DNA of 64,000 bases from Pseudomonadota bacterium (GTDB taxonomy: Bacteria; Pseudomonadota; Gammaproteobacteria; Burkholderiales; Gallionellaceae), in contig JAJYLY010000001.1 of assembly GCA_021787435.1 (NCBI GenBank), forward strand, positions 186,001-250,000. The letters are read 5' to 3'. Below are positions 36,687 to 45,251 of the stretch, piece after piece. Both the position numbers and the translations under genes were made by a program. Each line of letters begins with the position of its first letter. Position 1 is the first letter of the stretch. The notes beneath the pieces were generated by a model. The model saw nothing but the letters and a program-made list of their open reading frames with translations. It was not told the DNA's origin and ran no database searches.

Positions 36687-37070
36687 ATGAAACTGCATCT
36701 GGCCAATCTCGGCGACATCAAACTCTTCACAGGCTACGCGGACGATCATGTGATGGTCAACAAGGTGCGTTTTGACGGAAGCCTCGTGGTCCTGGCAGAG
36801 GCAGTCCGCACTGACTGGCATGTCCTAAGCTTTGACGAATTAAACGAGGTGCACTTCGACTACTTTCTGTCGCTGCAGCCCGAAGTGCTGCTCCTGGGCA
36901 CAGGAACAAAACAACGCTTTGTCCATCCCTGGCTGTACCGCGCCCTGACTGACGCGGGCATAGGCGTGGAATGCATGGACACTCCTGCCGCGTGCCGCAC
37001 CTACAACATACTGGTTGCGGAAGACCGCAAGGTAATCGCCGCAATCATGACGACAGCAAGTAGCAAGTAG
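36687..37070 (+). CDS. Mth938-like domain protein (DUF498)
   Basis: A 127-residue protein of the Mth938/NDUFAF3 fold, recognised from the DHVMVNKVRFDGSLVV start region, LLLGTGTKQRFV and the C-terminal GIGVECMDTPAACRTYNIL. The family has no settled bacterial function; the eukaryotic relative helps assemble respiratory complex I. It is divergent from alaA, with 154 bp between the starts. Confidence 0.87.
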   Translation: MKLHLANLGDIKLFTGYADDHVMVNKVRFDGSLVVLAEAVRTDWHVLSFDELNEVHFDYFLSLQPEVLLLGTGTKQRFVHPWLYRALTDAGIGVECMDTPAACRTYNILVAEDRKVIAAIMTTASSK

Positions 37071-37141
37071 CAAAAGAATTATACTGGCTGCTTTCCAGAC
37101 GCTTATCCGCCACACACCACTCGCTTTACTGACAGGACAAA

Positions 37142-38038
37142 ATGAATTCCACTTTAAACGGTGTAATCCGGCAAGTCGAAGGCGCCATACTCGGCAAGCC
37201 GCAGCAGATCCGCCTGGCACTTGCTTGCCTGATCGCGCGCGGTCACCTTTTGATCGAGGACGTTCCGGGCGTGGGAAAAACCACGCTGGCCCATGTGCTG
37301 TCGGGCACGCTGGGCCTGCAATTTTCCCGCATCCAGTTCACCAGCGATCTGCTACCTGCGGACATCCTCGGCATATCAGTGTTTGAACGCGAGAAGAACC
37401 AGTTCAAGTTCCACCCCGGCCCCATCTTCACGCAGATGCTGCTGGCCGACGAAATCAACCGCGCCACACCCAAGGCTCAGAGCGCGCTTCTTGAGGCGAT
37501 GGAAGAACATCAGGTCACCATTGAAGGCGTGACGCGCAAGCTCCCCGCCCCCTTTTTCGTCATCGCCACACAGAATCCCTCCCATCAGACCGGCACCTAT
37601 CCTCTGCCCGAGTCACAGCTGGACCGTTTTCTGATGCGCATACAGATAGGCTATCCTGATGAGAAGGCCGAGCGATCCCTGTTGTGCGGCATCGACCGGC
37701 GAGAGATCATCGCCGGACTCACCCCGCAGATGGATATAGCAGACCTGTTGGCATTGCAGCAAAGAGCGAAAGAAGTGTTCGTATCCGAAGCACTGCTCGA
37801 CTATGTGCAGGCCCTGCTGCGTCATACCCGCGAATCCGAATCCTATGCGCATGGCTTGAGTCCGCGCGCGGGACTTGCGCTGCTCTCGGCCGCGCGCGCC
37901 TGGGCAATGATCGATGGACGCAATGCAGTCATCCCTGAAGACGTACAGAATATATTGCCGGGCGTGGTCAGCCATCGCCTGCCATCAGCAAGCGGCCAGA
38001 CCGCACAGCAGCTGATCGAAGCGGTGGCAATTCCCTGA
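37142..38038 (+). CDS. MoxR-family AAA+ ATPase
   Basis: A 298-residue AAA+ protein: Walker A EDVPGVGKTTLA, the SDLLPADILG segment, Walker B LLADEINRA, sensor FFVIATQNP and the arginine-containing SQLDRFLMRI. MoxR ATPases act as chaperones, often beside DUF58 and transglutaminase genes, exactly as found here (DUF58 gene 4 bp downstream, TgpA next). The three genes form a tight operon. Confidence 0.94.
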   Translation: MNSTLNGVIRQVEGAILGKPQQIRLALACLIARGHLLIEDVPGVGKTTLAHVLSGTLGLQFSRIQFTSDLLPADILGISVFEREKNQFKFHPGPIFTQMLLADEINRATPKAQSALLEAMEEHQVTIEGVTRKLPAPFFVIATQNPSHQTGTYPLPESQLDRFLMRIQIGYPDEKAERSLLCGIDRREIIAGLTPQMDIADLLALQQRAKEVFVSEALLDYVQALLRHTRESESYAHGLSPRAGLALLSAARAWAMIDGRNAVIPEDVQNILPGVVSHRLPSASGQTAQQLIEAVAIP

Positions 38039-38042
38039 AGCC

Positions 38043-38963
38043 GTGTTCGCCGCGCTCAAATCCCGTTTTAGCAACTGGCTGTTCCGTCCGAAAATCGAGC
38101 AAGGCACCATCACGCTCACGCAGCGCCGCATCTTCATCCTGCCCACCCGGCAAGGCGTGATCCTGACTTGCGTGTTGATCCTGATGCTGCTCGGCGACAT
38201 CAATTACAACTTGAGCCTGGGCTACATACTGACTTTCCTGCTTGCGATGATGGCGATATTGTCCATGCTGCATACCTTCCGCAATCTGGCTTATCTGGAA
38301 ATTCGCGCCGGCCGCGCAAAACCCGTATACCGCGGCGAATCCGCGCGCTTCCCGCTGTATTTTCACAGCAACCTGGCGCGCTATCAGCTCGTTCTGAAAA
38401 GTGAAACCGGCATCTGCTTCGATGTTGAGAAGCAGCAAACAGCCGAGGTGTTTTTTCCGCTGCCAGCCATAAAACGCGGCTGGCTAGAATTGGGAAAAGT
38501 AACGATATATACGGAATATCCACTGGGTCTGTTCCGCGCCTGGTCGTATCTGCATTTCGACACGCGCTGCCTAGTCTACCCCAAACCGCTTTCTGGCACG
38601 GTGCTGCTGAAAAGCGCCGATGAAACCCGCAGCACTGACGAAGACTTCGCGGGGTTGCGCACTTATGTTCCCGGTGATGCCGAATCTCGTGTCGCATGGA
38701 AAGCCTATGCACGAGGCCAGGGATTGTTGGTCAAGCAGTTCGCGAACCAAACAACCGGGGAATTGTGGCTGGACATCAAGGATGCCCCGGATGCCGGCCT
38801 GGAAGAAAAACTGTCACGCATGACAGGCTGGGTGTTGGAAGCCGAATCCCGCGGCTTCCTTTACGGTCTGCGACTTGACGATCGCGAGATCAACCCGGGA
38901 AATGGCACAGCACATCTCGAATCATGCCTTTCCCGCCTCGCGCTGTTTAGGATTGCCAAATGA
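38043..38963 (+). CDS. DUF58 domain protein
   Basis: A 306-residue membrane-associated protein with two hydrophobic helices near the N-terminus (about residues 38-80) and the DUF58 signature FAGLRTYVPGDAESRVAWKA near residues 202-221. It starts with GTG at 38043, 4 bp after the MoxR gene stop, and its stop overlaps the next start (ATGA). DUF58 proteins are partners of MoxR ATPases; molecular role unknown. Confidence 0.9.
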   Translation: MFAALKSRFSNWLFRPKIEQGTITLTQRRIFILPTRQGVILTCVLILMLLGDINYNLSLGYILTFLLAMMAILSMLHTFRNLAYLEIRAGRAKPVYRGESARFPLYFHSNLARYQLVLKSETGICFDVEKQQTAEVFFPLPAIKRGWLELGKVTIYTEYPLGLFRAWSYLHFDTRCLVYPKPLSGTVLLKSADETRSTDEDFAGLRTYVPGDAESRVAWKAYARGQGLLVKQFANQTTGELWLDIKDAPDAGLEEKLSRMTGWVLEAESRGFLYGLRLDDREINPGNGTAHLESCLSRLALFRIAK

Positions 38964-40858
38964 ACCGCCAGCTTATTTATGTCCTCGTGCTCAGCATACT
39001 AATAGTGACAGCCCCCCATGCACAGCACCTGCCGCCATGGGTGAGCAGCTTTGGCGCAATACTGCTCCTGTGGCGCAGCTATCTTGCCTATGCAAACCGG
39101 CCATTGCCGAAACGCCCCTTGCTCCTGGCCATCACGGTTGTGGCCATGTGCGGCATTCTCATCGAATTTCACACTTTGTTCGGACGCGAGGTCGGCATCG
39201 CGCTGCTCGCTCTTTTAGCCTCGCTGAAACTGATGGAAATCAAAACCCGGCGCGATGCGATGGCGCTGATCTATCTCTGCTGCTTTACCATCATCACCAA
39301 CTTCTTCTATTCCCAGAGTCTCTTCACAGGCCTTTATCTGCTGATCACGCTACTGGTCGTCACAGTTGCATGGATCCATCTTTATGCACCCGGCAGCGCA
39401 TTCAAAGCGCGCCTGAAGACTGCTGCAACAATGATGCTGCAGGCCATGCCGCTGACCCTCATCCTGTTCGTCCTGTTCCCGCGCGTAGAAGGGCCATTGT
39501 GGGGACTGCCCCAGGATGCCTATGCGGCCAGCGGCCTAGATGACATGATGTCGCCAGGCAGCCTTGGGCGCCTCATCCTGTCTGATGACGTGGCGTTCCG
39601 AGTCACCTATAAGAGCCTTGTGCCGCGTCGTGACCAGATGTATTGGCGAGGCCCTGTGCTGTGGGACTTCGACGGAAAGACATGGACGAAAGGACAGACG
39701 AAGCATGGCATCGCGCCGCGCTTTTCCGATATATCCCAACCCGTTGAATACACGGTGACGCTGGAACCGCACAACAAGAACTGGCTGTTCGCGCTGGATG
39801 TGCCCGACAAGGTCTCCGTGCCGGCTAGGCTAACCTACGACTTTCAGGTGATAAGCGCAACGCCGGTACACGCACGCCTTATATACCATGCGCGTTCTGA
39901 ACTCGCCTATCGCGCCAATCTGCAAGAATCCGACATCCAGCTTGAGCGTGCACTGCAGTTGCCGCCGGGGCTTAATCCGCGCTCGCTGCAGCTGGCAAGA
40001 AGCTGGCGAGAAAAGAGCCGCCACAATATCGAAATCGTGCAGCGCGCGCTCGATTATTTTCATAATCAGAATTTTCGCTACACGCTGGATCCTAAGCCCG
40101 CCGACAGCATAGACGACTTTCTGTTCGAGACTAGACAAGGTTACTGCGAACACTACGCATCCAGCTTCGTGTTCCTGATGCGCGCAGCGGGCATACCTGC
40201 TCGAGTGGTGACAGGATATCTGGGAGGCGAATACAACAGCGTCGGCAATTACTACATCGTGCGCCAGTCCGATGCACATGCCTGGGCGGAAATCTGGCTG
40301 GAAGGCGCTGGCTGGCAGCGTACAGACCCGACGGCAGCCATTTCGCCCGAACGGGTCGAGCGCGGCCTGTCCACCGTGCAGATGGCCGCATTGCCGCTTG
40401 CTGGGCAAATCGCATGGCTGCACGGCTTGCGCATGGACTGGGATGCGCTTTCCTACCAATGGAACCAGTGGGTCATAGGCTACAACAGCGAGCGCCAGTT
40501 CGCCTACCTGTCCCGCTTCGGCCTGGAATCGCTGAGCCTGCAGACGACCTATCTCGTCGCAGCCATCGGACTCATCCTCGCTGCGTTCGCACTTTTCATG
40601 CTGCGCCATCTGTTCAAGTGCAAACAGGACAAGATCCAGGCCGCTTGGCTCAAGGTATGCAGAAAACTTGACCGCCGAGGATTGCCGCGCGCAACGCACG
40701 AAGGCCCGGCTGATTATGCAGCACGCGTGGCAGCCGCTAGGCCCGATCTCGCCTTCAGGATTCGGGAGATTGCCGGTCTCTATATCGCGCTACGCTATGC
40801 CTCATCCCAAACCGACCACGCTCTATTCATCCGCCTTGCCTCAGCATTTAAAGCCTGA
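38960..40858 (+). CDS. tgpA: TgpA-type membrane transglutaminase
   Basis: A 632-residue inner-membrane protein. About five to six N-terminal helices (DUF3488), then a periplasmic transglutaminase-like domain with catalytic Cys in TRQGYCEHYAS, His in QSDAHAWAEIWL and Asp in WQRTDPTAA, then another helix (about 530-555) and a cytoplasmic DUF4129-type tail. In Pseudomonas aeruginosa TgpA is essential. Coupled to the DUF58 gene by a 4 bp overlap. Confidence 0.92.
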   Translation: MNRQLIYVLVLSILIVTAPHAQHLPPWVSSFGAILLLWRSYLAYANRPLPKRPLLLAITVVAMCGILIEFHTLFGREVGIALLALLASLKLMEIKTRRDAMALIYLCCFTIITNFFYSQSLFTGLYLLITLLVVTVAWIHLYAPGSAFKARLKTAATMMLQAMPLTLILFVLFPRVEGPLWGLPQDAYAASGLDDMMSPGSLGRLILSDDVAFRVTYKSLVPRRDQMYWRGPVLWDFDGKTWTKGQTKHGIAPRFSDISQPVEYTVTLEPHNKNWLFALDVPDKVSVPARLTYDFQVISATPVHARLIYHARSELAYRANLQESDIQLERALQLPPGLNPRSLQLARSWREKSRHNIEIVQRALDYFHNQNFRYTLDPKPADSIDDFLFETRQGYCEHYASSFVFLMRAAGIPARVVTGYLGGEYNSVGNYYIVRQSDAHAWAEIWLEGAGWQRTDPTAAISPERVERGLSTVQMAALPLAGQIAWLHGLRMDWDALSYQWNQWVIGYNSERQFAYLSRFGLESLSLQTTYLVAAIGLILAAFALFMLRHLFKCKQDKIQAAWLKVCRKLDRRGLPRATHEGPADYAARVAAARPDLAFRIREIAGLYIALRYASSQTDHALFIRLASAFKA

Positions 40859-40898
40859 AGGAGTATAATCCGTTGCATCCGGAACACAAACGAACATC

Positions 40899-41342
40899 AT
40901 GCTCATCACCCGCCGCCTTGAATTCGATGCAGGACACCGCATCCCAAACCACAACAGCCAGTGCAAACATTTGCACGGGCACCGCTATGCGATCGAGATC
41001 ACCCTGTCTGGCGACATCATCCAAGCGGAAGGGCAATCCGAGCAAGGCATGGTGATGGACTTTTCCGATGTGAAGCGTATCGCACAACAGAAACTGGTCG
41101 ATCAGTGGGACCACGCATTCCTAGTCTATCGCGGCGACGAAAAGGTATGCGAATTCCTGAAAAGCATGCCGGACCACAAGACCGTGGTCTTGGATGTCGT
41201 GCCTACCGCCGAGAACCTGGCTGAGCTCGCCTTCAGCATCCTGAATCCCGCCTATCATGACACTTACGGCAACCATCTGCGCCTGGAACGCATTAGAATT
41301 TTCGAGACCCCTAACAACTGGGCAGACTGCATTCGCGCTTAA
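40899..41342 (+). CDS. queD: 6-carboxy-5,6,7,8-tetrahydropterin synthase
   Basis: A 147-residue PTPS-fold enzyme for the second step of queuosine precursor synthesis. Zinc ligands H13, H26 and H28 and catalytic C22 are seen in FDAGHRI and CKHLHGHRY. The segment MVMDFSDVKRIAQ and the final LERIRIFETPNNWAD fit QueD. No preQ1 riboswitch was recognised upstream. tRNA-Ser follows 76 bp downstream. Confidence 0.95.
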   Translation: MLITRRLEFDAGHRIPNHNSQCKHLHGHRYAIEITLSGDIIQAEGQSEQGMVMDFSDVKRIAQQKLVDQWDHAFLVYRGDEKVCEFLKSMPDHKTVVLDVVPTAENLAELAFSILNPAYHDTYGNHLRLERIRIFETPNNWADCIRA

Positions 41343-41418
41343 AAATTTCTGGACATGCCACGCGCCTTAAGTCAAAATGCGCGCCTTCAAAAGCCGGTTA
41401 TCAGGCTGTCAGAATACA

Positions 41419-41508
41419 GGAAGTGTGGCCGAGCGGTTTAAGGCACTAGTCTTGAAAACTAGCGAGGATGAGAGTCCTCCGTGAGTTCGAATCTCACCGC
41501 TTCCGCCA
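41419..41508 (+). tRNA. tRNA-Ser (anticodon TGA)
   Basis: 90 nt including an encoded GCCA end. The acceptor stem GGAAGTG pairs with CGCTTCC, the anticodon stem CTAGT/ACTAG holds loop CTTGAAA with TGA at 41453-41455, and a long variable arm (GAGGATGAGAGTCCTC) and T-arm (GTGAGTTCGAATCTCAC) are present, as expected for serine. The 3' end is the integration site of the genomic island. Confidence 0.97.
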
Positions 41509-41511
41509 AAA
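41489..41511. other. attL-like site (tRNA-Ser 3' end)
   Basis: The bases GAATCTCACCGCTTCCGCCA and the following AAA are repeated with one missing T at 51781-51802. This is the usual arrangement for a tyrosine integrase that recombines in a tRNA 3' end and keeps the gene intact. Confidence 0.8.
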
Positions 41512-41590
41512 AGACTTCCAGAAACCTCCAAAAATATCCAAGATCAACATAAAAACATATAGTTACGCAAATATCAGCGTATATCTAGGT

Positions 41591-41668
41591 GTGGTAACTT
41601 CCATTTGCATCCAGTCGCAAACCGTGGTAACTTTTGTGGTAACTTTTCGACCTCGCAGAAGTTACCAC
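41591..41668. promoter_or_regulatory. left GTGGTAAC cluster, candidate integrase arm sites
   Basis: GTGGTAAC occurs at 41591-41598, 41624-41631 and 41636-41643, and inverted (GTTACCAC) at 41661-41668. The last copy ends one base before the integrase ATG and covers its ribosome site, so binding there could repress integrase translation or transcription. The middle two are 12 bp apart, as are the two copies at the right end. Confidence 0.65.
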
Positions 41669-41669
41669 G

Positions 41670-42896
41670 ATGGCCACGAATTTATTGTCAGCAGCCGAAT
41701 GTAAGAACGCTACCAGCAATGGTGCAAACGTACGCAAGCTCCATGATGGCGGCGGACTTTACTTGTGGATTTATCTCGATGGCCGGAAATATTGGCGATT
41801 GCGTTACTGGCATGGCGACAAGGAAAAATCTTTATCCCTAGGCGTATATCCCAAGGTCAGCCTGAGCGATGCTCGGAAAATGCGCGACGAACTGCGCAAA
41901 CAGCTGCAAGCAAACCTCGACCCTTCTGCTGAACGCAAGGCAAACAACCTGCGCAATAAGCTCGCCAATGCGAATTCATTCGAGGCAGTCGCGCTAGAGT
42001 GGTACAACAAGCAAGTACACACATGGGTCGAACATCACGCCAGCGATGTGAAACGCCGCCTTGAAAGCAACATTTTCCCTACACTAGGAAAGCGTCCGAT
42101 TGACCAGATAAATGCATTGGAACTGTTGGACACCATCCGCAAAATTGAAGCTCGTGGCGCATATGATCTGGCTCATCGGGTATTGCAGGTATGCGGGCAA
42201 GTATTTCGCTATGGCATCGCCACTGGCCGCTGCACTCGAAATCTTGCCGCCGACCTGCGCGGCGCACTCACCCCGCATGTAAAGAAACATCAATCTGCCG
42301 TCCGCCCTGAAGAACTCCCCGACCTGTTGCGTGCTATTGCGAAATATGAAGAAATTGGCGACAAGCAAACCCGCCTCGCCATGCAGCTATTGGCTCAAAC
42401 TTTTGTACGTACCAACGAGCTGATTGGTGCAGAATGGAATGAATTTGATCTGGCTAACGGCTTATGGATTATCCCCGCCGCCCGCATGAAAATGAAAACC
42501 GAGCACATTGTTCCGCTAGCAAAACAATCGATTGAGAAACTCGAAGAGCTCAAGGAAATATCGGGCGGTAGTCGTTTTGTGTTCCCCGGACGAAATCGGG
42601 ATAAACCCATCAGTAACAACACTATGTTGTTTGCCCTGTACCGTTTGGGTTACAAAGGCAAAATGACAGGCCACGGCTTCCGCGCCGTAGCTTCCACTAT
42701 TCTCAACGAAACCGGCTTCAACCCTGACGTGATCGAACGCCAGCTTGCACACTGCGAACGCAATGAGGTACGAGGTGCATACAACCGCGCTGAATATCTG
42801 CTTGAACGCAAAAAAATGATGCAACATTGGGCGGACTATCTTGATTCAATAGAAGCGGGCGCAAAGATTGTCCATCTGAGAGGACATGCAGCCTAA
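41670..42896 (+). CDS. tyrosine-type site-specific integrase (P4 family)
   Basis: A 408-residue integrase with an N-terminal DUF4102 arm-binding domain (GGLYLWIYLDGRKYWRLRYW), a core-binding SAM-like domain (about 100-190) and a C-terminal catalytic domain. Catalytic residues: Arg in TFVRTNELIGAEW, His-x-x-Arg in GHGFRAVA, His in LAHCERN and Tyr in GAYNRAEYL. P4-type integrases target tRNA 3' ends; this one starts 161 bp from the tRNA-Ser end. It lacks an obvious Shine-Dalgarno and has an inverted GTTACCAC site directly upstream. Confidence 0.95.
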   Translation: MATNLLSAAECKNATSNGANVRKLHDGGGLYLWIYLDGRKYWRLRYWHGDKEKSLSLGVYPKVSLSDARKMRDELRKQLQANLDPSAERKANNLRNKLANANSFEAVALEWYNKQVHTWVEHHASDVKRRLESNIFPTLGKRPIDQINALELLDTIRKIEARGAYDLAHRVLQVCGQVFRYGIATGRCTRNLAADLRGALTPHVKKHQSAVRPEELPDLLRAIAKYEEIGDKQTRLAMQLLAQTFVRTNELIGAEWNEFDLANGLWIIPAARMKMKTEHIVPLAKQSIEKLEELKEISGGSRFVFPGRNRDKPISNNTMLFALYRLGYKGKMTGHGFRAVASTILNETGFNPDVIERQLAHCERNEVRGAYNRAEYLLERKKMMQHWADYLDSIEAGAKIVHLRGHAA

Positions 42897-43414
42897 TTGT
42901 TGATGCGCGCCACGAATTACCCACTCAACGCAAATTTAAATCCCCACCTGATTTTTGCCAAGTTATTTCTCGCATCAAGAATTTGAGTGCTCTCTGGCAT
43001 GGGTACTCTATCTCGCGCAGACAACAGCCACCCCCAAACATCCAATTTCCGAGGGGAAGGCATGCAGCCTCATTCGCGGCCGCATTCCCTCCCCTACGAT
43101 ACCTTCCCTTTTCACCCCCTGCAGGCAGTACAAAAAGCAAAAACACACCATGCGCCGCCCACACTGGGGCGACGCTACGGAATAGGAAAACACACAGGAA
43201 TTCCTCGTCTTTCTAATGCATTACAGTAACGTTACAGTAACGTCCTTCCCTCTGAAATACCCATTCCTGCGACAACAAGAAAACCATCTGCCACCATTTC
43301 GACACCAGCGGAAACCATTATTGTAAGTTTTTTTGGCAATGCGTTAGCAGCATAGATTTTATTATTTCTTGCAATACATCTCCTCAGACAACGATCACAA
43401 AAAAGGAGATGTCC
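42897..43414. other. intergenic region with direct repeats, left part of island
   Basis: No convincing gene. The one clear structure is a perfect tandem duplication of TTACAGTAACG (43221-43231 and 43232-43242), each copy partly palindromic (GTTAC/GTAAC). Such repeats can be operators or iterons. A strong AAGGAG site at its right end serves the next gene. Confidence 0.6.
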
Positions 43415-43741
43415 ATGCAACAAAATGATGAAGATATACATCTGGAAAAAGAACACGGCCTAATCAAAAAGACTGTGTATGTCCAAGATAGCAAAAAACA
43501 ACGCTCATCAAACGCTGAGCGCGTTGCTCGGTACCGGCAAAAGGAAAAAGAACAGGGACTTGTAACTGTGAAAGTCCCCCAGAATGCAGCCGACGCATTT
43601 AAAGCTGCCGGATCGTTTACTGCTTGGTTCGAAGCTCACTGGATTCCAAATGAGCAGCTTGCCAAACAACGTGCCGCACTGAAGTTCGTCAAGAAATTTC
43701 CGGGATTTATCCAAGGCTTGATATTCAGGAAATTTCGCTGA
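43415..43741 (+). CDS. small basic island protein, possible DNA-binding accessory
   Basis: A 108-residue protein rich in Lys and Arg with no signal or membrane segment. The central SSNAERVARYRQKEKEQG helix and following VTVKVPQNAADAFKAAG resemble plasmid or phage accessory proteins with short helical DNA contacts, but I do not recognise a family. AAGGAG 6 bp upstream fixes the start at 43415. A TTACAGTAACG repeat lies 170 bp upstream and a strong terminator directly downstream, so it is a one-gene unit. Confidence 0.7.
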   Translation: MQQNDEDIHLEKEHGLIKKTVYVQDSKKQRSSNAERVARYRQKEKEQGLVTVKVPQNAADAFKAAGSFTAWFEAHWIPNEQLAKQRAALKFVKKFPGFIQGLIFRKFR

Positions 43742-43748
43742 CTTTACG

Positions 43749-43776
43749 GGAGCCACTTCGGTGGCTCCTAATTTTT
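43749..43776 (+). terminator. Rho-independent terminator
   Basis: Perfect 8 bp stem GGAGCCAC/GTGGCTCC with a TTCG tetraloop (43757-43760), followed by TAATTTTTATT. It lies 7 bp after the stop at 43741. Confidence 0.9.
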
Positions 43777-44178
43777 ATTCCTCAGACTGACCGTTAACGC
43801 CTCAAAGCTGCCTGACGATCTGTTGTTGGTTCAATGACAGGTATCCGAGTGGAGCGGACATTTGGCGCGTCCACCCACCGACAGGTACTCGGCCATTGCG
43901 GACGCTGGCATTTTTATAAGAATGCTGTCGGCGTGGCCTGCTTGAATGTCCGGTTTCCACTTCTTCGTACCGTTATTTTCGATATTTAAGAACTTCGGTT
44001 CAGTCACACACAAAATTTAGAACACCCTCCGCAATGCAAATGTGAACTGAAAACTGCAACGTGTGCGGGTGTTCGGAATATTTGACCAATTCTTTCAATT
44101 TCTCCTGCCGGGTGCGACACAGTCTGTCGCGCTGATCTCATATCATCCTGCGGTCAATTATTACTGGAGGATGTCAAT
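43777..44178. other. intergenic region upstream of the FtsZ-like pair
   Basis: About 400 bp without a convincing gene. It contains an inverted repeat GCGACA-CAGTC-TGTCGC at 44114-44130, 49 bp before the next start, which could be a regulator site for the three-gene unit that follows. Promoter boxes are not clear. Confidence 0.5.
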
Positions 44179-45198
44179 ATGAAAAGCCGGCTGGGTAGTG
44201 AAAATAACGAATTGCTTGCGCACTTATCAGACAGATTTGTCTGCGCATTGCCGGTGCGTCAAGGCAAGGCTGCTGAGCTGGACGATTTGATGGCGCTACT
44301 TACGCCGTCGGCGTGGGGTGTCGGACTGGAAGGATTAGAGATCAAAACGGGAAATTGCCGACTTGTCGCCGGTTGCTTTGGCGCTGAGTTGTTTTTCAAT
44401 GAAAAAAGGAGCGGCTATCCAGAACATTTCAGGATGTGTATGACGCGCTGCTATGGGCATTGTCATTATGAGTCTGCCGCGCAATTGGCAGGTCCCTCGC
44501 TGCAACGCGCTGCGGTCCTGTCACAAATATTCGTCGCCATCGCAAATCCGTGTGATGAACTTGCATGGATACAAGCGCGAGCAACAGCAAGGGCTGCCAA
44601 GGCGAATGGCGCATTCGTGATGTTGGTGGCGGCTCAACGCGACTCATACATGAGGGATGAGGACATCATTGAAAAGTCCATTGCGAATATCGATCCTGAC
44701 GATGTGCATTGTGTGTTGCGCGGCGATGTAGAAGACCCGATATTTTTTATGCAGACATTCTCCTGGGCGTTGATGCCTGCACTTGCCCGATTTGCACGTC
44801 AGGATATTGCAGACATGAATGCCATCCGGCAGATGCTTGAGCGAAATCACGCTGCTATTGTGCACGTGAGGGCCCGCAAGGAGAGGCACACATTATCCGA
44901 TGCGATAAGCCTTGCAAGCAATTTCATGCCCTCTGGATTGAATATCAGTGAAAGCACGGGCGCCATCGTTTTACTGGACAACCGCGATTATCCCGAACAT
45001 ACATTGGAAGAACTTGTCGCGACAACAAAGCCCGCGCTTGTCGGTATATCGAACACGCGTGTGGTGGTCAGCGAAATTACCGAGGGAGAAGAATATGCAA
45101 ATTCTTGCATTCACAATTCCAGTCACGACTTTTATATGATTGTGGCGTTCGACATTGCCGTGCTCAAGAAAAATCAGGCGACACTGGTTGCGACTTAA
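44179..45198 (+). CDS. degenerate FtsZ/tubulin-like protein
   Basis: A 339-residue protein with no signal. Its second half follows the FtsZ layout: a long helix leading to QDIADMNAI (208-216, like the T7 loop VDFADV), then about 238-330 with DAISLASNFMP, ISESTGAIVLLDN, a TLEELVATTKPALVGISNT helix-strand and a FYMIVAFDI end strand, matching the FtsZ C-terminal domain. The N-terminal half keeps the fold pattern (SQIFVAIAN...ATARAAKANGAFVMLVA) but has lost the GGGTGTG GTP loop. It probably does not hydrolyse GTP alone. GGAGG lies 8 bp upstream. It pairs with the next gene, which has the glycine loops but no C-terminal domain. Confidence 0.6.
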   Translation: MKSRLGSENNELLAHLSDRFVCALPVRQGKAAELDDLMALLTPSAWGVGLEGLEIKTGNCRLVAGCFGAELFFNEKRSGYPEHFRMCMTRCYGHCHYESAAQLAGPSLQRAAVLSQIFVAIANPCDELAWIQARATARAAKANGAFVMLVAAQRDSYMRDEDIIEKSIANIDPDDVHCVLRGDVEDPIFFMQTFSWALMPALARFARQDIADMNAIRQMLERNHAAIVHVRARKERHTLSDAISLASNFMPSGLNISESTGAIVLLDNRDYPEHTLEELVATTKPALVGISNTRVVVSEITEGEEYANSCIHNSSHDFYMIVAFDIAVLKKNQATLVAT

Positions 45199-45251
45199 TC
45201 TGTCGTACCCGTCGGTTATCCTCCATAGCATGGCAACTCCTGGAGAACAGC

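Noticed and set aside
43831..44013. Small frame upstream of the FtsZ-like genes
   Set aside because: No ribosome site or family similarity; probably chance in a non-coding stretch.
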